Shown: positions 55,828 to 63,260 of the stretch, piece by piece
Position numbering within the stretch: position 1 is the first letter of the stretch
Layout: each line of letters opens with the position of its first letter
Assembly: GCF_000175215.2 (NCBI RefSeq)
Contig: NC_014816.1
Coordinates: 1,795,001 to 1,859,000, forward strand
Direction: 5' to 3'
From: Asticcacaulis excentricus CB 48
GTDB taxonomy: Bacteria; Pseudomonadota; Alphaproteobacteria; Caulobacterales; Caulobacteraceae
DNA length: 64,000 nt
The notes under the pieces: generated by a model
The model's database searches: none
What the model saw: only the letters and a program-made list of their open reading frames with translations
Told to the model about the DNA's origin: nothing
Program-made: the position numbers and the translations under genes

Positions 55828-56445
55828 ATGACCTCGCAACTCTACCTGATCACGCCACCGAGCATTACCGACCATGCTGCCTTTGCACGCGCTCTGGACG
55901 ACGCCCTATCAGCTGGACCGGTCCCCGCCCTTCAGATCCGCCTCAAGGACGTGTCGCTGGATGAAATCCGTGCCCTGACAAGGCTGATCTCGCCGATCGC
56001 TCATCGGCACGGCACGGCAGTGCTGATGAACGATCATGTCGATCTGGCCAGGGAACTACGACTCGACGGTGTGCATGTGGGTCAGTCGGACATGTCCTAC
56101 AAGGACGCGCGCAAGCGGCTGGGAACCGAGGCCATGATCGGTGTCACCTGCCACAACAGCCGCCATCTGGCCATGGAGGCCGCCGAGGCCGGGGCCGACT
56201 ACGTCGCCTTCGGGGCCTTCTATCCAACCGCCACAAAGACGGTCGAGCACATGGCCGAGTTGGATACCCTGACCATCTGGCAGGAGACGATGGAAGTCCC
56301 GTGTGTCGCCATCGGCGGCATCACGGCGGCGAATGCGGCCGAAGTCTCCGCCGCGGGAGCCGACTTTATCGCCGTGTCCGGCGCCGTCTGGACTCATCCT
56401 GACGGCCCCGCGGCTGGCGTCAGGGCGCTGCTGAGCGCGATCTGA
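55828..56445 (+). CDS. thiE: Thiamine phosphate synthase ThiE
   Basis: Condenses HMP-PP and HET-P into thiamine phosphate. The ATG at 55828 follows GGACGAGG and gives 205 aa as a TIM barrel. The motifs are [53 protein letters not shown] and [10 protein letters not shown]. The T-K pair and D of the family are retained. It has no other thiamine genes around it. It is followed directly by the stop of a convergent lipoprotein gene. Confidence 0.9.
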   Translation: MTSQLYLITPPSITDHAAFARALDDALSAGPVPALQIRLKDVSLDEIRALTRLISPIAHRHGTAVLMNDHVDLARELRLDGVHVGQSDMSYKDARKRLGTEAMIGVTCHNSRHLAMEAAEAGADYVAFGAFYPTATKTVEHMAELDTLTIWQETMEVPCVAIGGITAANAAEVSAAGADFIAVSGAVWTHPDGPAAGVRALLSAI

Positions 56446-56446
56446 C

Positions 56447-57127
56447 CTACTCCACCGCCGCCGAAGGTGACGGCCAGCCGACCGACATTTCGACGATGAC
56501 CGGTTGCAGCGCCTGCATATTGGGGTTGGATGATGCGACCTGCGTGTCGCCGACAATATCGCTGGTCAACTGACCGGTGTGGCTTTCCGGTGGCGCGAAG
56601 CGCAGGCTCAGCACGCAGTCGCCCGACATCATACCGAGCGTGCCGCCCTTGAAGTCCGCCGCATAGCCGCCGTAGTCCCAGTCAAAGCCATAAAGGTCAA
56701 ACGCCTTGCCATTGGCCGCCTCAACCGCTTTCAGCGCAGACCCGATGCGGATATTGCCGGCGCCGGACCACTGCACCGCGCCGCGACCGATGCGCACATC
56801 CGCCACCTGCGTTTTGGCTTCGTCCCAGAAGGTGACCACCACCTTGCGCGCCGGATCATCGGGATAGAGGACGACGGCGCTTTCGGTCGTGCCTTCCGGC
56901 CCAGGCACCGTTTCTTCGCGCGCCTTACCGGCAAAGGCCTGAAGCAGTTGTGCCGCTGTGGCCGATCTGGCCACCGGCGTTTCGCACGACAGGATTTGCG
57001 CGCCCTGATCCGCTATGGATGACGACGACACGCCTGAGCCTTCGTCCGATGCCGCCGGCTTGTCCGGCTTGCCACAGGCCGTCAGGGTCAGAAGGGCCAT
57101 AAGGGCTATACCAGTCGGCTTAAGCAT
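56447..57127 (-). CDS. Predicted lipoprotein, unknown function
   Basis: A 226-aa protein with a lipoprotein signal ending at C18 (MALLTLTAC), so membrane-anchored. The ATG at 57127 has a GAGGAG ribosome-binding site. The mature part is alpha/beta-like with four segments such as VVLYPDDPARKVVVTFWDEA and NIRIGSALKAVEAANGKAFD, which resemble a beta-sandwich. I do not recognise a family. It is convergent with thiE (1 nt apart) and divergent from efp. Confidence 0.7.
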   Translation of the reverse strand: MLKPTGIALMALLTLTACGKPDKPAASDEGSGVSSSSIADQGAQILSCETPVARSATAAQLLQAFAGKAREETVPGPEGTTESAVVLYPDDPARKVVVTFWDEAKTQVADVRIGRGAVQWSGAGNIRIGSALKAVEAANGKAFDLYGFDWDYGGYAADFKGGTLGMMSGDCVLSLRFAPPESHTGQLTSDIVGDTQVASSNPNMQALQPVIVEMSVGWPSPSAAVE

Positions 57128-57291
57128 GTCGCGCTCCTCTTTGTCTCAACGGGCGTTACCATGCGCTGCCCGGCATAAAAAGTCGATTCCCGCTGCGGCT
57201 TCGCGGCCCCTTGCCTCGTTTGGGGTAAGCGTGTAGTAACGCGCGCAAACTCTTCTGGGCCTCCGCGCTCGCTCCTTGACAAGTCGAATCC

Positions 57292-57858
57292 ATGAAAATC
57301 AACGCCAATACCATCAAACCGGGCATGATCCTCGAATATCAGAACGGTCTGTGGGCCGTAGTGAAGACCGAGCACGTGAAGCCCGGCAAGGGCGGCGCCT
57401 TTGCCCAGGTCGAAATGAAGAACCTCGTTACCGGCACCAAGCTGAACGAGCGCTTCCGTTCCGACGATACGGTCGAGCGTGCGGTCCTGGAGCAACGCGA
57501 TCACTCGTACCTGTATGAAGATGGCGACATGCTGGTGTTCATGGATCAGGAAAACTACGAGCAGATTTCGCTATCGAAGGACTGGGTCGGTGACGATCAG
57601 GTCCGCTTCCTGCACGACGGCATGATCGTCGTCATCGAATCGCACGAAGGCAAGCCGATCAGCATGAGCCTGCCCGACACGGTGGTGCTCGAAGTCATCG
57701 AAACCGAGCCGACCATCAAGGGCCAGACCGCCTCGTCTTCCTATAAGCCCGCCAAGGCCTCCAACGGTATGCGCGTCATGATCCCGCCCTTCATGGGCAC
57801 GGGCGAGCGCATCGTCGTTTCGACCGAAACCGGCGAATATATGCGTCGCGCCGATTGA
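57292..57858 (+). CDS. efp: Translation elongation factor P
   Basis: Relieves ribosome stalling at polyproline. At 188 aa it has the three-domain KOW/OB/OB form. The domain I loop VKPGKGGAF places K33 at the modification site (E. coli K34). [20 protein letters not shown] and [20 protein letters not shown] are typical of domains II and III. The ATG at 57292 begins [20 protein letters not shown]. The modification enzyme genes (epmA/epmB or others) are not in the window. Confidence 0.97.
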   Translation: MKINANTIKPGMILEYQNGLWAVVKTEHVKPGKGGAFAQVEMKNLVTGTKLNERFRSDDTVERAVLEQRDHSYLYEDGDMLVFMDQENYEQISLSKDWVGDDQVRFLHDGMIVVIESHEGKPISMSLPDTVVLEVIETEPTIKGQTASSSYKPAKASNGMRVMIPPFMGTGERIVVSTETGEYMRRAD

Positions 57859-57865
57859 TCCGCCT

Positions 57866-57895
57866 CTTCCCCTGTACGCCTCGCGAACAGGGGAG
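57866..57895 (+). terminator. Hairpin after efp
   Basis: A CCCCTGT/ACAGGGG stem with an 11-nt loop follows the efp stop by 10 nt. It lacks a U-tract, so terminator function is uncertain. Confidence 0.4.
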
Positions 57896-57973
57896 CCGGA
57901 TCGCCGGTGCAATGCCGGGATAACGTAGTGCGCTGAGGCGGAAGGGCCATCCTTTCGTCTCGTCGCCCCCTCC

Positions 57974-58015
57974 GGCCAGACAAGCTGGCCACCTCCCCCG
58001 CCAAGGCAGGGGAGG
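57974..58015 (+). repeat. Tandem GC-rich hairpins upstream of suhB
   Basis: GGCCAG/CTGGCC (57974-57990) is followed by CCTCCCC/GGGGAGG (57992-58015). Similar CTCCCC/GGGGAG hairpins occur at 2397 and 47741. They end 23 nt before the suhB ATG. Confidence 0.5.
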
Positions 58016-58038
58016 AGGTGTTTTTAAAAGGCCCTGAC

Positions 58039-58833
58039 ATGGTAATCCAATCCGCCCTCATTCAGGCCATGGTCGCCGCCATCCGCAAGGCGTGCAAGGG
58101 CGTGTCCCGCGACTTCGGCGAAATCAGCGAGCTTCAGGTGTCGCGCAAAGGCCCCGGCGACTTCGTCACCGCCGCCGACAAGCGCGTCGAAGCTGCCCTG
58201 TTCGAGGAACTGACCCGCCTGCGCCCCGGCTACGGCTTTCTGGGGGAAGAACAGGGCCTGCGCGAAGGCACGGACAAGACGCACCGCTGGATCGTCGATC
58301 CCATCGACGGCACCACCAACTTCATGCACGGCATTCCGGTGTTTGCCTGCACCGTGGCGCTGGAGCGTGATGGTGAGATCGTCGCCGGTGTGACCTATAA
58401 CCCGATCACCAACGACCTCTACTGGGCCGAAAAGGGCAAGGGTGCCTACCACAATGACCGCCGCCTGCGCGTTTCGGCACGCAAGGTGATGGAAGACAGC
58501 CTGATCGCCACCGGCCTGCCCTTTGTCGGCAAGACCGGCCACGCACAGGCCCTGAAAGAACTGCATCAGATCATGCAGCGCACGGCGGGTATCCGCCGTC
58601 TGGGGGCCTGCTCGCTCGACCTCGCCATGGTGGCCGCGGGTCAGGTGGATGGCTATTGGGAACGCGGCCTTAAGCCGTGGGACATGGCCGCCGGAACCCT
58701 GCTGATCACCGAAGCGGGCGGCAAGATCGGCTCGCTGGACGGTGATCAGTCGCCGCTGATCACCGGTGAAATGCTGGCCGCCAATCACGACCTCTATCCG
58801 CAACTGCTGGAAAAGCTGCAACTGGCGAAGTAA
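58039..58833 (+). CDS. suhB: Inositol monophosphatase family protein (SuhB-like)
   Basis: A Mg2+-dependent phosphatase, 264 aa. The ATG at 58039 has AAAAGG upstream; an in-frame GTG at 58018 is not needed. Metal ligands: E70 (LGEEQG), D87 and D90 (WIVDPIDGTTNF), with the third Asp in LKPWDMAAGTLLITEAGG. SuhB also acts as an rRNA antitermination factor in E. coli; that function cannot be read here. A strong terminator follows. Confidence 0.93.
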   Translation: MVIQSALIQAMVAAIRKACKGVSRDFGEISELQVSRKGPGDFVTAADKRVEAALFEELTRLRPGYGFLGEEQGLREGTDKTHRWIVDPIDGTTNFMHGIPVFACTVALERDGEIVAGVTYNPITNDLYWAEKGKGAYHNDRRLRVSARKVMEDSLIATGLPFVGKTGHAQALKELHQIMQRTAGIRRLGACSLDLAMVAAGQVDGYWERGLKPWDMAAGTLLITEAGGKIGSLDGDQSPLITGEMLAANHDLYPQLLEKLQLAK

Positions 58834-58850
58834 GGCGTCACCACGCCAAA

Positions 58851-58888
58851 CAAAAAGCCGCGCAGAGCTGTCTCTGCGCGGCTTTTTG
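58851..58888. terminator. Bidirectional terminator between suhB and tetR
   Basis: A CAAAAAGCCGCGCAGAG/CTCTGCGCGGCTTTTTG stem with a 4-nt loop, between two convergent genes. Confidence 0.93.
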
Positions 58889-58898
58889 TTGAGCGGTA

Positions 58899-59543
58899 TC
58901 AGGCGTCGATCAGGACGTCCGCACTGACGGGCTGCGCAACCGGCGCAATGCCCCGGAAGACCATCCCGATCAGCTTGTCGGCCTCTTCGGCGTTCATCAT
59001 ATGGAAGCGCCCGGCCAGAAAACGGAACATCAGCGGCCCATAAATCAGATCAAGCCCCATCTGCATGTCGATATCGCTGCGCAGGTCGCCGCGTTCGACG
59101 CCCCGCCGCCAGATCGTCGCCACGGCTTCGCGACGCTGGTTGAGGAAGCTTTCCAGCAGGGCCTGATTGAAGGTTTCATCCCCCTGCCCTTCGGCGATCA
59201 GTTGCGCCAGCGTGCGCCCGGCCGCCGATGAATAGAAGGCCATGGCATCACGCATCGCCATCAGGAAGTCGCGCTCCGACGAACCCGTATCCGGCACAAC
59301 GATCTCATCGCTCATGCGCGCCATAAAGGCATCGAAGGCGATATGCAGCTTGTTCGGCCACCACTTGTAAAGGGTTGCCTTGGAGACCCCGGCCTTGCGC
59401 GCGATGGCCTCCGCCGTGATGTCGCGCAGGTTCCCGGCTTCCAGCAGGTCGAGCGTCGCCTGAAGGATCTGTTCGCGCGCACTTTCCGAGCGCGGGCGAC
59501 CCCGCGGGCGCTTTACAGGGGGCGAGAGAGTGTCGATGGTCAT
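58899..59543 (-). CDS. TetR-family transcriptional regulator
   Basis: A 214-aa regulator. The N-terminal helix-turn-helix (about 20-70, EQILQATLDLLEAGNLRDIT and ARKAGVSKATLYKWWPNKLH) is typical; the C-terminal ligand domain is variable (FRFLAGRFHMMNAEEADKLI). The ATG at 59543 directly abuts the stop of the SDR gene, so the two are co-transcribed. It most likely represses its own operon through palindromes at 60489-60536, by inference. Confidence 0.88.
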   Translation of the reverse strand: MTIDTLSPPVKRPRGRPRSESAREQILQATLDLLEAGNLRDITAEAIARKAGVSKATLYKWWPNKLHIAFDAFMARMSDEIVVPDTGSSERDFLMAMRDAMAFYSSAAGRTLAQLIAEGQGDETFNQALLESFLNQRREAVATIWRRGVERGDLRSDIDMQMGLDLIYGPLMFRFLAGRFHMMNAEEADKLIGMVFRGIAPVAQPVSADVLIDA

Positions 59544-60404
59544 TTACGCGGCCTCGGATTGATACAAACTCAGATTACGCCAGGCCGACAGTTCGGCCTG
59601 TAGGGCGCTCAGGCGTCGCAGCGCCCGTTCATAGGCGCGCGCCCCCAGCACCAGATGACCCGGCGCTTCGGGCAGGTCCATGGCGCGCAACACGGCCTGT
59701 GCGCGACCGGCCATGATCATCTCATCCAGTTCTTCCTGCCACAGACGCGCCGGCCCAAGCCGGGTGTCGTAGTCAGCGATCACCTGACGCGCGATGAAGC
59801 GGGCTTCGGGGCCGCCCAGCATACCGGGATCCACGGTCGTCACCTGAATGCCGAGCGGTTTCAGTTCCTGCGTCAGCGACTCGGACAGGCCGATCACCGC
59901 GCCACGCACCGCGTGGGTCAGGCCAAAGCCTGCGGCCTGCTCCGGATAGCCGGAGGCCAGTGTCACCACATGGCCACGGCGGCGTTCGCGCATGTATGGC
60001 AGCACTTCGCGCATCACATTGAGCACACCGAACAGATTGGTTTCAAACAGGCGGCGCACTTCGAGGTCACTCGCCTCCTCCACCGCGCCGATCAGGCTGG
60101 CGCAGGCATTATTGACCAGAATATCAATATGGCCAAAGCAACGGATGGCCGTATCCACCGCCACACGCACTTCGTGGGCGTCATCGGAGTCCATGGCCAG
60201 CGCCACCAGCGCATGGGCATAGTCTTCAAACCCGGTGGCAAAGGTTTCCGGGCGGCGGCCGGTGGCCACCACAAAATCACCGCGTTCGAGCGCGGCACGC
60301 ACCAGTTCACGCCCCAAGCCATGCGAGGCCCCGGCGATGAACCATACCCGGTGGCTTTCCGACTCTTCGGAAACCTCTCCGGCGTTCAACACATCATCTG
60401 ACAC
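59544..60404 (-). CDS. SDR-family protein lacking the catalytic Tyr-Lys motif
   Basis: A 286-aa short-chain dehydrogenase/reductase-like protein. The start is uncertain: a GTG at 60404 (VSDDVLNAGE) is preferred over a TTG at 60419. The cofactor motif is AGASHGLGREL and the NNAG-like motif is NNACA. The Ser equivalent (TLASGYPEQ) is present, but no Y-x-x-x-K occurs in the expected stretch: the segment reads GFGLTHAVRGAVIGL. It may bind NADP(H) but not act as a normal dehydrogenase. It is coupled to tetR. Confidence 0.82.
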   Translation of the reverse strand: MSDDVLNAGEVSEESESHRVWFIAGASHGLGRELVRAALERGDFVVATGRRPETFATGFEDYAHALVALAMDSDDAHEVRVAVDTAIRCFGHIDILVNNACASLIGAVEEASDLEVRRLFETNLFGVLNVMREVLPYMRERRRGHVVTLASGYPEQAAGFGLTHAVRGAVIGLSESLTQELKPLGIQVTTVDPGMLGGPEARFIARQVIADYDTRLGPARLWQEELDEMIMAGRAQAVLRAMDLPEAPGHLVLGARAYERALRRLSALQAELSAWRNLSLYQSEAA

Positions 60405-60751
60405 GGTACACAATCCCAAGGCGGCCGGTGCGGGTGAGGACGGCCAAACTCATCCGGAGGGGGAGCTTCCGGGTTGTCGCTATATAAAACTGTACGTACA
60501 GTATATCAATGATATGGAGACGTGAATACGTATTCAGTCCGTTAAATACATGACTTCAAATGAGAAAATTTTTCCCGCTTGGGTAGATTTTTATCCCCGA
60601 TCACGCGATTTACGGGCTTATGATACCGTTTATACACAACCGTAACAATTCTTGATGCAACGGCTCTGCGGCCTGCGAGAGGTCTCGGCTCCGGAGTTGC
60701 AGCTCCGCCAATCCTCTTACGTTTTGTCTGGCGGCAACAACCTTCAACCCC
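60405..60751 (-). promoter_or_regulatory. SDR-tetR upstream region, containing three palindromes
   Basis: A 347-nt gap. It holds three adjacent palindromes: ACTGTACGTACAGT (60489-60502), ATATCA-A-TGATAT (60503-60515) and TGAATACGTATTCA (60523-60536). The right part (60687-60751) contains a degenerate copy of the ABC exporter gene's 3' end. The left-hand promoter serves the SDR-tetR pair; TetR operators are inferred. Confidence 0.6.
60489..60536. repeat. Three adjacent palindromes (candidate TetR operators)
   Basis: Two perfect 14-bp palindromes centred on ACGT flank a 13-bp odd palindrome. The first two touch; the third starts 8 nt later. They lie 85 nt upstream of the SDR start. Confidence 0.7.
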
Positions 60752-62602
60752 TTAGGCCCCGAATTGCAGTTCCGCCAGACGGGCATACAAACCGCCCTGC
60801 GCCACCAGCTCCTCATGCGTCCCCTGCTCGACCACGCGGCCCTCGTCCATCACCACAATGCGGTCGGCCTTAAGCACCGTGGCCAGCCGGTGGGCAATGA
60901 CCAGTGTCGTGCGTTCGCTCATCGCTTCGTTAAGTGCGTCCTGCACCAGCCGCTCGTTTTCCGCATCCAGCGCCGAGGTCGCCTCGTCGAGCAGCAGGAC
61001 TGGGGCCTGCCGCACCAGCGCGCGGGCAATCGACAGGCGTTGCTTCTGACCGCCAGATAAGGACTTGGCGCGTTCGCCCAGAGGCGTGTCAAAGCCCTGC
61101 GGCAGGGCCTCGATAAAGGCCTGCGCCTGCGCCTTCATCGCGGCGGTCTTTATCTCTTCGGGCGTGGCCTCTTCGCGACCGAAGCGGATATTCTCGGCCG
61201 GCGAGGTCGAAAACAGGGCGGCGTCCTGCGCCACCAGCGACAGGCGCCGTCGCACCGCCTTGGGGTCGGCCCTGGCGATATCGACACCATCGAGCGCAAT
61301 CGTCCCGGTCGTGGGCTCATAATAACGCAGCAGCAGCTTGAACACAGTCGATTTACCGGCCCCCGAAGGCCCGACCAGCGCCACCGTTTCCCCCGGCTGG
61401 ACGCTCAGTGAAAAGCCGCTCAGGACCGGCTGTTCTGGGCGGGCCGGATAGGCGAAATCGACCTGATCGAACACCACCGCGCCGCGCGCCGGTTCCGGCA
61501 GCGGCGGAGGATTGGCAGGGGCGACGATCGTGGGCTGCGCCGTCAGCAGCTCGTCGATGCGGCTCATGGCGCCGGCTGCCTTTTGCACGTCGCCCCAGGT
61601 TTCCGACAGCGAACCGACTGACCCGGCGACCAAGACCGACAGCATCACGAACTGGATCAGCGTGCCTTCCGACATCTCCCCGGCCAGTACCGCCCGCGAC
61701 CCCAGCCACAGCACAAAGGCAATGCCGCCAAAGACCAGCGAAATGACGAGCGCGGTCATCAGGGCCCGCGCGCCCATGCGCCTCAGCGACTGACGAAACG
61801 CCGTTTCCACGCCGTCACCAAAGCGCCCGCGGGCATAGTCTTCGCGCACAAAGGCCTGCACGGTTTCCAGCGCATCCAGCGTCTCACCCGCCGTGCCGAC
61901 GGCGGCGGCAAAGCTGTCCTGCGTCTGGCGCGTCAACTGCCCTACCCGCTTGCCGAAGGTGAACAGCGGCACCAGCACCACCGGAAAGATGCACAGCACG
62001 AACAGGGTCAGTTTGGGGCTGACGAACATCAGCAGGATCAGGCCGCCGATGAACGAAATGCCGTTGCGCAGCGCCATAGAGATCGAGGTCGAAACCAGCG
62101 TATCGACGATCTGAAGATCGGTGGTCAGGCGCGAAATGACCTCACCTGTGCGGATTTTCAGGAAGAAGCCGGGATCGAGGCCCAGAATGTGGTTGAACAC
62201 ATCCTTGCGCAGATTGGCCACCACCCGCTCACCCAGCTTGGTGATGTAGAAGTAGCGCAGCGCCGTCGCCAGAGCCAGCACCAGCGCCACCCCGGCCATC
62301 ACCCCGAACCACAGGTTCAGTTGCGATCCGTCCTGAGAGCCAAACCCATTGTCGATCAGATAACGCGAGGCGACCGTCAGCGACAGGGTGGCCCCCGACG
62401 ACAGCAGCAGGAAGAAGATGGCAAAGACCGCATCGACCTTCAGCCGCGCAATATAGGGCCACAGACGCAGCAAGGGTTTGAGGTTGCGCGTCTTTTCCCG
62501 CCCGGCCGCGGCGGAGGTGATCTGCCCCACCAGTTCGGCTCCCGATCCGGGGCGGTCTTTGAAGGCGTCGGCGTCGCTGTGCGGAGGTGTCTGTGCGGTC
62601 AT
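60752..62602 (-). CDS. ABC exporter, fused TM and ATPase domains
   Basis: A 616-aa half-transporter with six TM helices (about 50-350) and a C-terminal ATPase domain. It contains Walker A GPSGAGKS, signature LSGGQKQRLSIAR and Walker B VLLLDEATSALD, then the H-loop IAHRLATVL. The pattern fits MsbA/BmrA-like lipid or multidrug exporters; the substrate is not known. The stop codon lies in an inverted repeat (GTCTGGCGG at 60726-60734 and CCGCCAGAC at 60772-60780). ATG start at 62602. Confidence 0.93.
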   Translation of the reverse strand: MTAQTPPHSDADAFKDRPGSGAELVGQITSAAAGREKTRNLKPLLRLWPYIARLKVDAVFAIFFLLLSSGATLSLTVASRYLIDNGFGSQDGSQLNLWFGVMAGVALVLALATALRYFYITKLGERVVANLRKDVFNHILGLDPGFFLKIRTGEVISRLTTDLQIVDTLVSTSISMALRNGISFIGGLILLMFVSPKLTLFVLCIFPVVLVPLFTFGKRVGQLTRQTQDSFAAAVGTAGETLDALETVQAFVREDYARGRFGDGVETAFRQSLRRMGARALMTALVISLVFGGIAFVLWLGSRAVLAGEMSEGTLIQFVMLSVLVAGSVGSLSETWGDVQKAAGAMSRIDELLTAQPTIVAPANPPPLPEPARGAVVFDQVDFAYPARPEQPVLSGFSLSVQPGETVALVGPSGAGKSTVFKLLLRYYEPTTGTIALDGVDIARADPKAVRRRLSLVAQDAALFSTSPAENIRFGREEATPEEIKTAAMKAQAQAFIEALPQGFDTPLGERAKSLSGGQKQRLSIARALVRQAPVLLLDEATSALDAENERLVQDALNEAMSERTTLVIAHRLATVLKADRIVVMDEGRVVEQGTHEELVAQGGLYARLAELQFGA

Positions 62603-62736
62603 AAACCCGCGTTTAATGCGTTATGGCTTGCGCCGCAACGCCGCTTACGCTATGAGCCGCGCTTCGCTGTAACAGCTTCACCCTTTCTTCGCGTCTGCAT
62701 CCCTGCTGGCCGGACGTTTTTAAGGACTTAATAGAG

Positions 62737-62961
62737 ATGAAAAAAGACGGTCACCCCGACTATCACTGGATCACGGTTACCCTGACCGACGGTTCGTCCT
62801 ATCAGACCCGCTCGACCTACGGCAAGGAAGGCGCTGTCCTGAACCTCGACATCGACCCCCGCACGCACCCGGCGTGGACCGGCGGTCAGAACACCCTGCT
62901 TGACCGCGCCGGCCGCGTGTCGCGCTTCAACAACAAGTTCGGCGGTTTCCTTAAAAAGTAA
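62737..62961 (+). CDS. rpmE: 50S ribosomal protein bL31
   Basis: A 74-aa protein matching bL31: [40 protein letters not shown] and [18 protein letters not shown]. It has no zinc-binding Cys residues, so it is the zinc-free (C-) form. The ATG at 62737 has AGGA about 12 nt upstream. A terminator lies about 60 nt after it. Confidence 0.95.
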   Translation: MKKDGHPDYHWITVTLTDGSSYQTRSTYGKEGAVLNLDIDPRTHPAWTGGQNTLLDRAGRVSRFNNKFGGFLKK

Positions 62962-63019
62962 CTGTGAGCTGACGCTCACGGGCTCAAGAAGTAAGCCTCA
63001 GCACTTAGTTGCAGATTTT

Positions 63020-63051
63020 AAAACCGGCTCAGGCAACTGGGCCGGTTTTTC
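63020..63051 (+). terminator. Rho-independent terminator of rpmE
   Basis: An AAACCGGC/GCCGGTTT stem with a 12-nt loop followed by TT, about 58 nt past the stop. Confidence 0.75.
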
Positions 63052-63123
63052 GTTGTCCCTCTCTCTGTGAAGCGGCGGAGCCGCGTGAAGTCGATGACGG
63101 GCAACATTCAGTCGGGGCTAAAG

Positions 63124-63219
63124 CCACAGATTGCACAGATCAAGAACGTCTAACGGCAGCTTTATCTGGATTAATCCGAGGCGCGAAGCGCCCATCTGTG
63201 TAATCTGTGTCATCTGTGG
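63124..63219. repeat. Inverted-repeat element with CACAGAT units
   Basis: CCACAGATTGCACAGAT at 63124-63140 is inverted against ATCTGTGTAATCTGTG at 63194-63209 (15 of 16 positions), followed by ATCTGTGG at 63212-63219. The spacer is 53 nt. Similar CACAGAT/ATCTGTG units are dispersed in many bacterial genomes. It looks like a small mobile or palindromic element. Confidence 0.65.
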
Positions 63220-63260
63220 ATACCTTCTCTTCCTGCGTTGCAGGAGGAAAAGCGACGGGC

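Larger units (their letters stand above)
62962..63260. other. Non-coding stretch between rpmE and chaA
   Basis: A 299-nt region with no gene. It holds a small hairpin GTGAGC/GCTCAC (62964-62979), the rpmE terminator (63020-63051) and an imperfect inverted-repeat element (63124-63219). The chaA 3' end lies to the right. Confidence 0.6.

Noticed and set aside
55643..55828. TPP riboswitch upstream of thiE
   Set aside because: No CTGAGA or ACCTGA core was found; only the palindromes described above.
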